Positions 33,488-41,735 of a stretch of 64,000 bases of DNA are shown one piece after another. Within the stretch, counting starts at the first letter, position 1, and each line of letters starts with the position of its first letter. Below the pieces are notes generated by a model. The model searched no databases, was not told the DNA's origin, and worked only from the letters and a program-made list of their open reading frames with translations. Source of the stretch: Streptomyces alanosinicus (GTDB lineage: Bacteria > Actinomycetota > Actinomycetes > Streptomycetales > Streptomycetaceae); assembly GCF_014650595.1 (NCBI RefSeq), contig NZ_BMVG01000031.1:1-64000 (forward strand), given 5' to 3'. Both the position numbers and the translations under genes were made by a program.

Positions 33488-34392
33488 CCACCGGCAGACT
33501 CGTCTTCCCGCCGTGTGCACCGCAGTGCGCCATTCCCTCCCTGCCTCGCGTCCTGGTCGGCGCGCTGATGCGCCGCTACCGCACGCGCGCCGGGCTGAGC
33601 GACCAGCAGGCCGCGGACATCGTCAAGGCGTCGGCCAGCAGGATTCGCGCCCTGGAGCTGGCCCGGGCTCCGATGTCCGCCGCGATCGCGGGCGCCCTGC
33701 TGGGCGCCTACGGAGCACCCGACCGCGAGGTGCAGGAGGCACGTGCACTCCTGACACATCCGGGCCATCAGCACCATCTCGACGGTTTCGCCCCGTCCGG
33801 AGCATGGGTGGACGCGCTCCAGGCCAGCGCCCGGGCCGCCCTCGTCTACAGCGCCGGTCCCCTCCCGGCGTCCCTCCTGCCTCTGCCGGACCCACCGGCC
33901 TCCGCCAACCCTGGCCGGCGACAGGCGTCCTCCCATGGGTGCCGGACGCTACTGCTGCTGCACCAGAGCGTGCTGGACCGGATACCCGACGGACTGTCCC
34001 TGCTCGTCCGCTTGGCCGAGAAGGGGGCGATCACCATGCGTCTCGTACCGGAATCACTGGCTGAACCCGTCGCGCTGCTCACCGAGTACACGTGCACGGC
34101 ATGGGGCTGGGACGGAAGCAACACCCAGCGGCTGCGCCGTCAGGTCTACGTCACTCACCATCCCCGCCAGGCGCAGAGCGGCGTAGACAACGGTCGGGCG
34201 GCGATAGGCCAGCGCCAGCTGCTGGAGGACGCCGTCCGCAGGGCGATGCCCTCCCAGTGGAGCCTGGCCCAGCTGCAACAAGCCGTTGTCCAGCAACAGT
34301 CATCCGCCGAGGCCGCCGGTAGCCGCGCCACCCGGCAGGCGGCCACGGTTCATGCCGCGACACAGGACTCCGGGGCAAGGAGGCCGGCATGA
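33484..34392 (+). CDS. XRE-type regulator
   Basis: 302 residues. A helix-turn-helix lies at about residues 25-75 (LMRRYRTRAGLSDQQAADIV, then ASRIRALELARAPMS). The remainder resembles the DUF5753 ligand/partner domain of Streptomyces XRE regulators, with LVRLAEKGAITMRLVPESL and AEPVALLTEYTCTAWGW, and ends in a Gln/Ala-rich tail. ATG 33484 overlaps the previous gene (ATGA), and its stop overlaps the methyltransferase start. Confidence 0.75.
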   Translation: MTTGRLVFPPCAPQCAIPSLPRVLVGALMRRYRTRAGLSDQQAADIVKASASRIRALELARAPMSAAIAGALLGAYGAPDREVQEARALLTHPGHQHHLDGFAPSGAWVDALQASARAALVYSAGPLPASLLPLPDPPASANPGRRQASSHGCRTLLLLHQSVLDRIPDGLSLLVRLAEKGAITMRLVPESLAEPVALLTEYTCTAWGWDGSNTQRLRRQVYVTHHPRQAQSGVDNGRAAIGQRQLLEDAVRRAMPSQWSLAQLQQAVVQQQSSAEAAGSRATRQAATVHAATQDSGARRPA

Positions 34393-35273
34393 ACCCCCGC
34401 GTACCCGCTGTCTCGGCGGCCCGGATCCACACTGCTCTCCTGGGCGGCGCCGTCTTCGCGGTGGACCGCAACGTGGCCGCCCAGGTAGCCAGAGCAGTCA
34501 CCTGGTGGCCGCAGGCCGCTCGCACTCTGCATCAGCACGGACGACGCACGGCGGCCCACCTCGTCGCGCGAGGCTTCGACCAGATTCTCGACCTGGGCTG
34601 CGGCCTGCCCTCCCCCACTGGCCCGCAAGTCCACGAGATCGCCGCCGCTCGGCACCCGGGCCCGGCCGGCGCCCGCACGGTCTACGTCGACCGCGACCTC
34701 CACGCGCACGCTGCCCGCCGCATCGGGCTGGTCTGCCGGCCCGGCTCGGACAGCTCGGACGCGGTCCTCGCCGATATCACCGCAACCGAGGCGCTGCTGG
34801 CCCATCCCGCGGTTCAAGGGCTCGACTGGCGGCGCCCCATCGCTGTCCTCCTGCACGACGTACTGCCATGGCTGCCCAACGACGCGGCCAGCCACCTGAT
34901 GGCCGTACTCCGGCACGGGCTCCCGCCCGGCAGCGTCATCTCCTCCACCCACCTCCTCTCCACGCCTCACCCCTACGCCACCGCCCCGCTGGTACTGCAC
35001 CACCGGAAGGCGGGGATCGGGCTGTGGCCCCGGCACATGCCGGACGTCACCGCACTGACCGGCACGTGGCCCACCTACATCCACTCCGGCCCCGGGCGGC
35101 TGCCGGTGTGCGCGCTCCTCACCCGCGCTCCCGGCCCCGGCCGATTCACACGTCCTGCCTTCTGGTCCGCCCCCACCACCAGCGGCAGCGCACGCCACCC
35201 CAGTCAGACCTCGTCTCATCGTTCTTCGCCCGCCGCCGACGCAGTGAAGGTGACCCATGGCATCGCCTGCTGA
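34389..35273 (+). CDS. SAV2177-type SAM-dependent methyltransferase (DUF574)
   Basis: 294 residues. The SAV2177/DUF574 family of actinomycete methyltransferases: VDRNVAAQVARAV, then the SAM-binding ILDLGCGLPSPTG (about residues 66-78) and YVDRDLHAHAARR, and VLLHDVLPWLPN. Substrates of this family are largely unknown. ATG overlaps the regulator's stop. The last 40 residues are Ser/Thr-rich and probably disordered; the next gene begins inside them. Confidence 0.85.
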   Translation: MNPRVPAVSAARIHTALLGGAVFAVDRNVAAQVARAVTWWPQAARTLHQHGRRTAAHLVARGFDQILDLGCGLPSPTGPQVHEIAAARHPGPAGARTVYVDRDLHAHAARRIGLVCRPGSDSSDAVLADITATEALLAHPAVQGLDWRRPIAVLLHDVLPWLPNDAASHLMAVLRHGLPPGSVISSTHLLSTPHPYATAPLVLHHRKAGIGLWPRHMPDVTALTGTWPTYIHSGPGRLPVCALLTRAPGPGRFTRPAFWSAPTTSGSARHPSQTSSHRSSPAADAVKVTHGIAC

Positions 35274-35853
35274 CACAACACCGCAAACAGCTGACCGCCC
35301 CTTCGTCTTGCCGACCATCACAACGAAGGCGAAGCGTGCCGACGAGGTACGCGTCCTGCGCCCGTCCGTCTCCTATCTGCCGGCACGGCCCAGCGCCTTG
35401 CACACGAGCAGCAGACCGCCTCTGCACACCGCCGGAGGATTTCTACGCGAGGAGGCGAACACCGCCCAGTTGCTCGCCCTGCGTGAGGCATTCCTCAACC
35501 GCGCCGTGCAGCGCCTCGCTGCAACTGGTACACCCGTGCGGGTCGGCCGGTACACCCTGGTCAAGCCGGGCCAGGATCCCGCCGGCCGACTGGCCGAGAC
35601 CCAAGCCGTGGTCCACCGCCTCAGCTGGCAGGCCCCCATCACGACGTACGACAGCACCGGCATGGCCGACCCCGCGATCCGCCCGCAGATGGCCCGGCTG
35701 TACGCGGCGATCTGCCGCGGCGAGATCCACGGCATCGTCGCGGTGTCCCGGGTCGATATCAGCACCTTTCCATGTGTCTATGCCGACACCCTCACCGCAA
35801 TCCAGGCGCGCGGAGGCTTCCTCGCCCTGGTCCGGAATGAGATCGCCATCTGA
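35257..35853 (+). CDS. Hypothetical protein with faint resolvase-like C-terminus
   Basis: 198 residues; ATG 35257 lies within the end of the methyltransferase gene (17-nt overlap) with GAAGGTGA before it. The C-terminal third, with ARLYAAICRGEIHGIVAVSRVD followed by ADTLTAIQARGG, has the pattern of the helix-strand-helix unit of serine resolvases (R-G-E-x-x-G-I-V-x-x-x-x-D), but the catalytic Ser region is absent. The N-terminal 60 residues look disordered. Function unknown. Confidence 0.5.
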   Translation: MASPADTTPQTADRPFVLPTITTKAKRADEVRVLRPSVSYLPARPSALHTSSRPPLHTAGGFLREEANTAQLLALREAFLNRAVQRLAATGTPVRVGRYTLVKPGQDPAGRLAETQAVVHRLSWQAPITTYDSTGMADPAIRPQMARLYAAICRGEIHGIVAVSRVDISTFPCVYADTLTAIQARGGFLALVRNEIAI

Positions 35854-35874
35854 CACCGCCCTCGGGGGCTCCTC

Positions 35875-36042
35875 ATGGACACGACCGGCTCCGTGCCTCG
35901 GCCCGCGGATAGCTCCACCGACCCGCCTACCGGCGAGACGGCCGGCGACATGGATCGGGCGGGCGCGTCCTGCAGCGCCCTGGTAGCCCCGCGACACCGC
36001 ACGAAGGTCTTCGTCCAACCGGTCCGAGACCGGCATGCGTGA
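35875..36042 (+). CDS. Possible small protein
   Basis: 55 codons from ATG 35875 with GGGGGCTCC before it; sequence rich in Pro, Ser and Asp (ADSSTDPPTGETAGD). Composition fits coding only loosely. A separate 14-codon frame (36035-36079, MRELTVTQIPGAGA) ends on the start of the next gene (ATGA) and could be a short upstream coupling peptide. Confidence 0.25.
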   Translation: MDTTGSVPRPADSSTDPPTGETAGDMDRAGASCSALVAPRHRTKVFVQPVRDRHA

Positions 36043-36075
36043 GCTGACGGTGACCCAGATCCCGGGGGCAGGCGC

Positions 36076-37395
36076 ATGAGCGGGTCGGCGTCGGTGCGCG
36101 GCGCCTCGCAGAGGAACAGGGACCTCGAGCGGATCGTGCTGGATGGGCTCAAGTGGTCGATGTCGGGTTTCGCCAAGAGGATCCGCGAGCATTGCGCGGC
36201 CACCGGCCATCCCCGGTCCGTAAGCACAAGCACGGTGTCGCGTTGGTTCGCGGGGGCGCAGCCGGGTCCGGAACTGGCGGCTGCGGCGTGCTACGTCCTG
36301 ACCCGGGCGTGCAAGCGTCAGGTGACCCCTGAGAGCCTGGGATGGTCGTCCGAGGACACGGATGTCGCCGAGCAGGCGCTCCAATACGGCGACCTGAGAC
36401 ACGCTGTGCGGATGCTGCGGCGGCTTTGGCAGATGGACGCCGTGCCCAGGAGTGCGGCGGTGCGGAGGATGCCGTTCGCCTCGACGCCCTCTGCGGTCGA
36501 GGCGCTGGTCATGCTTCCCGACACGGAGATCACCGGGCGCGGACAGCGGCGGGTGACTGTGGCGGACATCGAGCTCTTGGACGCGCATACCGACCTGTAC
36601 GGCAGGACGGACGCCCGGCACGGAGGGGGGCAGTTCCGCTCCGTGTTCGCCGCCTTCCTCGCCGCCCACGCCGTTCCGCTGCTCGAAGGGGGTTTCAACG
36701 CCGGGCGTGCCCGGCTGCTGTACGGCAGCGTCGCCGACGCGGTGCTCGCGCTGGCGAGCATGGCTTACGACGACCAGCTGCCGGGCCTGGCTCAACGCTA
36801 CGACCTGCAGGCGATGCGGCTGGCGCAGGCGATCGGGGATCGCGGCCGGCTGGCACGCGGATGCATTCACCAGGCCCGGCTGGCGGCGGTACGGGGCGAC
36901 GGCCGGGAGGTGCTGACCCATGCCCGCAGCGCGGTGGTCGCGGCGACTGGCGCACCGGCGCTCGTGCGGGCCTACGTTGCGGTGACGGAGGCGAGGGCGT
37001 GGGCCTACAACGGTGACGGCGCGCGGTGCCGGGCGGCGGTGGAGCGGGCGCGTGCCGCGTTCGACCGGGCCGGGCGTGGGTCGGACCCGAGGTGGCTGGC
37101 GTGGCTGGACCGCCCGGAGCTGGAAGGGCAGGCCGCGTGGGCGCTGGCGATGGCCGGGCTGGCCGAGGAGGGTACGGAGGCTTTGAAGGTGGCGATGGGG
37201 CTGCCGCCGGAGCGTACGCGCGACAGTGTGGAGCTGTTGATCACCGGTGCGGAACTGGCGCGGCTGCGTGGTGACCGGGCGGAGTGGGAGGAGTCGCTGG
37301 CGAAGGCGAAGACGGCTGCTCAGCACCTCAAGAGTCGGCGCTTGGCGCGGCGCCTGGCCGACGCCGCCGAGGGGGGCCCGCTCCACGCCTTCTGA
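36076..37395 (+). CDS. HTH/TPR-type transcriptional regulator
   Basis: 439 residues. An N-terminal DNA-binding region (about 15-85: MSGFAKRIREHCAATG, then STSTVSRWFAGAQPGPELA) followed by about 330 residues of helical repeats of TPR type (LALASMAYDDQLPGLAQRYDL, ARLAAVRGDGREVL, AWALAMAGLAEEGTEAL). Similar proteins regulate secondary metabolism and development in Streptomyces. It lies beside the repeat-peptide cluster and converges on it; a bidirectional terminator separates them. Confidence 0.75.
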   Translation: MSGSASVRGASQRNRDLERIVLDGLKWSMSGFAKRIREHCAATGHPRSVSTSTVSRWFAGAQPGPELAAAACYVLTRACKRQVTPESLGWSSEDTDVAEQALQYGDLRHAVRMLRRLWQMDAVPRSAAVRRMPFASTPSAVEALVMLPDTEITGRGQRRVTVADIELLDAHTDLYGRTDARHGGGQFRSVFAAFLAAHAVPLLEGGFNAGRARLLYGSVADAVLALASMAYDDQLPGLAQRYDLQAMRLAQAIGDRGRLARGCIHQARLAAVRGDGREVLTHARSAVVAATGAPALVRAYVAVTEARAWAYNGDGARCRAAVERARAAFDRAGRGSDPRWLAWLDRPELEGQAAWALAMAGLAEEGTEALKVAMGLPPERTRDSVELLITGAELARLRGDRAEWEESLAKAKTAAQHLKSRRLARRLADAAEGGPLHAF

Positions 37396-37397
37396 CC

Positions 37398-37437
37398 TGA
37401 TCGGCCCGACCCGGGAGTGAACTGGTCGGGCCGATCA
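37398..37437. terminator. Bidirectional terminator
   Basis: A perfect 14-bp stem (TGATCGGCCCGACC at 37398-37411 pairing with 37424-37437) and a 12-nt loop, between the convergent regulator (stop 37395) and nitroreductase (stop 37448). Confidence 0.85.
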
Positions 37438-37447
37438 CGGAGCGGGG

Positions 37448-38038
37448 TCAGAGGGCGGTGTCGCCGAGCCAGCTGAGCTTGGACCGGACGTCGGCAGCGG
37501 CACGCGACCGGGGTGCCTCGCCGGGGACGGGGGTGCCGACGTTCAGGTAGCCGAGCAGTTGCTCTGCGTCGCCGACGCCGAGGTGCTTGCGGACCTGCGG
37601 CGCATCCGGGTAGGGCCCGCCGTACCAGACACCGCCCCAGCCGCGGGCGTCGAGGAGCAGCAGCAGGGTGGTGGCCATCGCGGACGTCGCGGCCAGTTGC
37701 TCCCAGCGCGGGATGGCCGGAAGGTCGCGGGGCTGGAAGACGAGGGCGAGCATCAGCGGGGCACGCAGGTGTTTGGCGGCGGTCCTCTTGGCCAGGTCGG
37801 CGGTGGGCGCGGCCTCGGCCGCAGCTTCGCCGAGCCGGACGCGGGCGTTGCCGCAGATCGCGATCAGACGCCAGGGGCGCAGCTGGCCGTGGTCGGGTGC
37901 GGTGGCCGCGGCTGCCAGTAGGTCGAGGAGTTCGTCTGGGCCAGGAGCTGGCGCGGTGAGGCGGACGGTACTGCGCCGGGAGCGTATCGCCGTCTCGGCG
38001 TCGCCCGCGGCGGCCCGTGCGGCAGGGACGGTGGTCAT
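37448..38038 (-). CDS. Nitroreductase-family flavoprotein
   Basis: 196 residues, FMN-dependent nitroreductase fold: SRRSTVRLTAPAPGPDELLDLL with the phosphate-binding RRS at residues 21-23, APDHGQLRPWRLIAI, and the glycine-rich GWGGVWYGGPYPD. Reaction unknown; family members reduce nitro groups, dehalogenate or dehydrogenate peptide-derived rings. ATG overlaps the antiporter stop (ATGA). It is the last gene of the minus-strand run that starts with the repeat peptide, so it may belong to that pathway. Confidence 0.85.
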   Translation of the reverse strand: MTTVPAARAAAGDAETAIRSRRSTVRLTAPAPGPDELLDLLAAAATAPDHGQLRPWRLIAICGNARVRLGEAAAEAAPTADLAKRTAAKHLRAPLMLALVFQPRDLPAIPRWEQLAATSAMATTLLLLLDARGWGGVWYGGPYPDAPQVRKHLGVGDAEQLLGYLNVGTPVPGEAPRSRAAADVRSKLSWLGDTAL

Positions 38039-39315
38039 CGGGTCGCTCCCGGTGTGTTGGGCAGCGCGGTGACCGGCACCCCGGCGGGGGACGGGGCATT
38101 GAGGTCGGGGGCGTTGCGGGTGAGGCGGTCGAGCAGGGGCGCGGTGGCGGCGGTGGTCACGACGGCCATGACGACCATGATCGTGAACAGGTTTGCGGAG
38201 ATGACTCCGAGCTGGAGGCCGATGCCGAGGACGACGATCTCGGTGATCCCGCGGCAGTTCATCAGGGTGCCCAGCAATGCGGACCACCGCCAGTCGCAGC
38301 CGGCGAGCCTGGCTGCTCCGGCGGCGCCGACCCACTTGCCCATCACGGCGACGGCCAGGACGAGTGCGGCCCACCCCCATTGGCCGGCGGGGAGGGCGGC
38401 GAGGTCGGTGTGCAGACCGGTGTCGACGAAGAAGAGCGGCAGCAGCACCGGGACGACCACCGCCTGGAGGCGAGCAGCGCTGCGTTCGACGGTCGGCACC
38501 CCGCGCGGCACGGTCGCGCCGACCAGGAACGCGCCGATCGCGGGGTGGACGCCGATCCGGTCGGTGGCGCACGCGGCCAGGAGCAGCTCGGTGACCAGCA
38601 GCACCGTCACCAGGTCGTCGGAGGTGCGGGCGGCGCGCTCCAGCGTCCGCTTCACGACGGGGCGCGCCGCGGCTAACGCGGCGGTGAGGGCGGCGGTCAG
38701 GGCAAGGGCGGTGAGCGCATCCATCGGGGAGCCGGCCGTGGCCAGGGAGGTGACCGCTATAAGCAGGCACCAGGCGAGGGCGTCGTCGGTGGCCGCGCAC
38801 GCGAGCGCGAAGGTGCCCAGGCGGGTGGTAGCCAGGCCCCGGTCGGTGAGGATCCGCGCGAGGACAGGGAAGGCGGTGATGGACAGAGCGGTGCCGGCGA
38901 ACAGCACGAACGGCAGTTGCTCCACGCCGGGAGGCGCGAGGGCCGGGTACATCGCGAGCGCGAGGGCGGCGCCGAGCGCGAGGGGCAGCAGGATGCTGCC
39001 AGCGGCTACGGAGGCGACGGCGCGGCGGGTGGCGCGCAAGGCGCCCAGGTCGAGATTGAGGCCGATTAGGAAGAGGAAGACGAGCAGGGCGAGGTTGCCG
39101 AGCACGGAGGTGTAGGGCAGGACGGCGGGCGGCAGCAGGAAGTGCTGGACGCCGGGGGCGAGCCAGCCGAGGAGGGAGGGGCCGAGGAGGATGCCGACGG
39201 CCATCTCGCCGATGACGGGCGGCTGGCCGAGGCGGCGGGCGGCCCAGCCGCCGGCCTGGCAGGCCAGCACCACGGCGGGAACGGCGACGAGGACGAGTGA
39301 GAGAGGACTGGACAA
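38035..39315 (-). CDS. Cation:proton antiporter (CPA2 family)
   Basis: 426 residues with about 12 membrane helices. GEMAVGILLGPSLLGWL and LLVFLFLIGLNLD are typical of Na+/H+ exchanger domains, and ATDDALAWCLL has the conserved Asp pair of the CPA2 ion site. No C-terminal TrkA domain. The TTG start has GGAGG at 9 nt. In the context of the peptide cluster it could balance ions or export a cationic product; this is inference, since no ABC exporter is present. Confidence 0.88.
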   Translation of the reverse strand: MSSPLSLVLVAVPAVVLACQAGGWAARRLGQPPVIGEMAVGILLGPSLLGWLAPGVQHFLLPPAVLPYTSVLGNLALLVFLFLIGLNLDLGALRATRRAVASVAAGSILLPLALGAALALAMYPALAPPGVEQLPFVLFAGTALSITAFPVLARILTDRGLATTRLGTFALACAATDDALAWCLLIAVTSLATAGSPMDALTALALTAALTAALAAARPVVKRTLERAARTSDDLVTVLLVTELLLAACATDRIGVHPAIGAFLVGATVPRGVPTVERSAARLQAVVVPVLLPLFFVDTGLHTDLAALPAGQWGWAALVLAVAVMGKWVGAAGAARLAGCDWRWSALLGTLMNCRGITEIVVLGIGLQLGVISANLFTIMVVMAVVTTAATAPLLDRLTRNAPDLNAPSPAGVPVTALPNTPGATR

Positions 39316-39438
39316 CGCAGGGATCCTCCGGGGGCGGCGGCGAGGGGGCCGGCGGTGCGTGAGCGGCCCGGCAGCCCGGAGTGGGCGAGCCCGAGTGGGC
39401 GAGTCGGGAGCGGGCAGCTTCGAGAAGGCGAGCGGAGG

Positions 39439-40311
39439 TCAGGTGCGCAGCAGGGGCAGGGTGGTGCAGCGCAGGGAGCCGGGGATGCGGGTGACCTCGC
39501 AGTAGTCGACGGTTAGGACCTCGAGTCCGCGGGCGGCCAGGGCGGCGGCGATGCGGTCGCTTCCGGCGGCGACCACGATCGTGGCGGGGGCGATGGCCAG
39601 GACGTTGACCTGGACCGCGAGGGCTTCGGTGTCGGTGACCGGGAGGATGTCGTCGAAGTGGGCGTCGAACCAGCGGTTCTGGTCGGCGGTGAACACCTCG
39701 CGGTGGATGAGGGCGGTGCTCGGCGCGACCACGGCGAGGTGGTCGTCGAGGTGCACGATCCCCTTGACCGCGAAGTGCACGGGGATGACCTCGCGGTCGA
39801 CGCGGTGCCGGACGAGGGCCTCCTGGAGGGCTGCCGCACCGTCGGGGCTGGTCTCCTCGCTCAGGCCGACGAGGACGCGTCCTGTGTCGGGGAGCAGGAC
39901 GTCACCGCCCTCGATCGTGCCGCGCTCCAGGTCGACGGGCCGCAGTCCGAGCGCGGGGTCGGTGAGGGCGTCGGTCTCGGGAAGGCGGTGCGCTGAGTTC
40001 AGGCGAGCCCGGACCAGGATGTGGTCGACGACGAAGGCGATGTCGCGGGGGTAGTGCTGGGCGGAGCAGCCCGGCGCCGCGGGGAGCAGGACTACCTCGG
40101 TGGCGCGATCGCGCAACAGGCCGATCAGCTGGTCCTGTTGCGCGCGGACGGCGGCGGGATCGTAGAAGGTCCAGGTGCTGGTGGCTTGCTGGCGGGCGAG
40201 GACGGGGTGAACGCCGGGGCCGGTCAGGGGGCGGGTGAAGTCGCCAGCGTGACGCATGGCGACGCGGCGCAGGGTTCCGTACTCGGTGGCGACATGGGTG
40301 GCGGTGGGCAC
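39439..40311 (-). CDS. Arginine deiminase / DDAH-like guanidine hydrolase
   Basis: 290 residues of the guanidine-modifying superfamily (ADI, DDAH, amidinotransferases). The conserved substrate Glu-Gly-Gly-Asp is seen in TIEGGDVLLPD (about residues 133-143), the catalytic His in GIVHLDDHLAVV (about 188-199), and the nucleophilic Cys in SLRCTTLPL (about residue 282). YPRDIAFVVD also matches DDAH/ADI enzymes. The expected reaction is hydrolysis of a guanidino group, giving citrulline or ornithine-type products. GTG 40311 follows CGGAGGACCC. One of two guanidine enzymes in this cluster. Confidence 0.85.
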   Translation of the reverse strand: MPTATHVATEYGTLRRVAMRHAGDFTRPLTGPGVHPVLARQQATSTWTFYDPAAVRAQQDQLIGLLRDRATEVVLLPAAPGCSAQHYPRDIAFVVDHILVRARLNSAHRLPETDALTDPALGLRPVDLERGTIEGGDVLLPDTGRVLVGLSEETSPDGAAALQEALVRHRVDREVIPVHFAVKGIVHLDDHLAVVAPSTALIHREVFTADQNRWFDAHFDDILPVTDTEALAVQVNVLAIAPATIVVAAGSDRIAAALAARGLEVLTVDYCEVTRIPGSLRCTTLPLLRT

Positions 40312-40437
40312 GGGTCCTCCGGGGCGGTCGGTGCGGGCGCTGGTGGTGCGGGGTGGAGGCGGCCCCAGCACAGCCCGGCGACAGGGTCCTGCGGGGGCGC
40401 ACGCTGTCAGGTGCGCCTGCCCCCGCAGGGGCCGGGG

Positions 40438-40872
40438 TCAGCCAGCCGCCGCGTGCCGGTTGTCGTACTGGGCGAGCCAGGGGGCGGCCTCGGCGAGCCG
40501 ATTCAGGTTGGTGGGTACCAGGGCCAGGTCGGTGGCGCAGTGGTCGAGGGCGGTGGCGAGGATGCCGATGACCATGCCGTCACCGTAGTCGCGGGCGGCG
40601 ATGTGGCTGCCGCAGGCGCCGCAGAAGCCGCGAGCGGTCTTGCCGGGGTGGGTGTCGAACCAGGTCGGCTCGGCACCGGTCCACTTCAGCCCTGCCATCG
40701 CGAAGCCGAGCCACCACTGGAACGGCGCGCCGGAGCGCTTCGAGCAGTCCTTGCAGGCGCAGATGTGCGGGTCGTCCACCGGGCCGGTGACGGTGAAGCG
40801 GATCTTCCCGCACAGGCAGCCGCCGGAGCGGACCTCGGGGCCGGAGCCGGTGGCGGCGACAGTCTCGGACAC
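40438..40872 (-). CDS. GFA/CENP-V-fold zinc protein
   Basis: 144 residues with the Mss4-like GFA fold: GGCLCGKIRFTV, CACKDCSKRSGAPF and FCGACGSHI provide the Cys sets for two zinc ions. The family is named for a glutathione-dependent formaldehyde-activating role, but members bind diverse small thiols and ligands. GTG 40872 shares one base with the stop of the preceding diiron gene (TAGTG), tight coupling that ties it to the peptide pathway. A role in handling formaldehyde released by an N-demethylating or oxidising step is an idea, not a demonstration. Confidence 0.85.
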   Translation of the reverse strand: MSETVAATGSGPEVRSGGCLCGKIRFTVTGPVDDPHICACKDCSKRSGAPFQWWLGFAMAGLKWTGAEPTWFDTHPGKTARGFCGACGSHIAARDYGDGMVIGILATALDHCATDLALVPTNLNRLAEAAPWLAQYDNRHAAAG

Positions 40873-41735
40873 TAGTTCAATTCCCTTGCGCGATAGGCTA
40901 GTTGGGTCCACCAGTGTGCCATCGCGTTGAAGATCTGAAGGAAGCCCTCAGAGGCCTGCGGCAGGTCGAGGTGGAAGAGCTCACTCTGACGAATGAACCG
41001 GGCCAGGCCCTCGATGTGCGCCTCTTCCACGCTCATGCCGCCGACCTGCGCGGCCTCGTGGCCTTCGTCGAGGTGGAGCCGGTAGTAGTAGTCCAGGTTC
41101 TTCAGCTCCGCGCCACTGGCCTGGATGGTCAGCTCGCCGTAACGGTCGGTGATCTCCCTCAGGATCTCCGTCTCAGCGACGGCGACGCCCTCGGTGGCGT
41201 AGTAGCCGCCGGCGATGAGTCCTGTCATGTGGGAGTTCACGAGGACCTGGTGCTGGAGGACCAGCTTGGCGGTCTCGTCGGCGGGGACGTGGCCGTTGAC
41301 GAGCAGGCCGAGGTCGGCGAGCAGCGCGCGGGTGTAGAGGATGTAGTGGGCGGGGACCTTGCCGGGCTCGCCGCCCTCCTCCAGGAAGTTGCGGTCGAAC
41401 TCGTGCCCGAGGGCGGGGCAGGAGCCGTAGACCTGCTGGGCGGCGAGGCGCAGGAACTGGGCATTGTGTCGGGCGAAGACGGCGAGCTCGGCGATGTACA
41501 TGCGGGCCTGGGCCACGGTGAGAGCGCCGGGGTCGACCAGGGCGCGGATCTGCCGGTATACCGTGTCGATCATGGGCTTCAGGTGCTTGTCGACGAGGTC
41601 GTCACCGCTGTTGCGGGTGCCCTGGAGGGTGGCGTGGATGTAGCTGCGGGTCTCCGGGTTCGCTCGCAGATACGCCTCGACGAGGCTGGTGCCGCTGAGG
41701 CTGTCGAGCGTGGGGGCGGGTGCGGTGGTGGTCAC
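40872..41735 (-). CDS. Haem-oxygenase-like diiron oxygenase family protein
   Basis: 287 residues of the iron-containing redox enzyme (CADD/TenA-like HDO) family. Likely iron ligands are the Glu and His of AELAVFARHNAQF (about residues 88-96), the Glu of YYATEGVAVAE (about 200) and the H-x-D-E-x-H group of YYRLHLDEGHE (about 235-243). HDO enzymes cleave or oxidise amino-acid and fatty-acid side chains (for example making azetidines, nitroso groups or alkenes). GTG 41735 overlaps the stop of the cupin gene (GTGA). Confidence 0.82.
   Translation of the reverse strand: MTTTAPAPTLDSLSGTSLVEAYLRANPETRSYIHATLQGTRNSGDDLVDKHLKPMIDTVYRQIRALVDPGALTVAQARMYIAELAVFARHNAQFLRLAAQQVYGSCPALGHEFDRNFLEEGGEPGKVPAHYILYTRALLADLGLLVNGHVPADETAKLVLQHQVLVNSHMTGLIAGGYYATEGVAVAETEILREITDRYGELTIQASGAELKNLDYYYRLHLDEGHEAAQVGGMSVEEAHIEGLARFIRQSELFHLDLPQASEGFLQIFNAMAHWWTQLAYRARELN

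Noticed and set aside
35443-37386. 647-codon minus-strand frame opposite the 36076 regulator
   Set aside because: Composition (His/Arg/Pro/Gln-rich) is typical of antisense frames, and the plus-strand gene has a good start and structured repeats.
38054-39115. 353-codon plus-strand frame opposite the antiporter
   Set aside because: The minus strand encodes a clean 12-helix transporter; the plus frame is Arg/Ser/Ala-rich without motifs.
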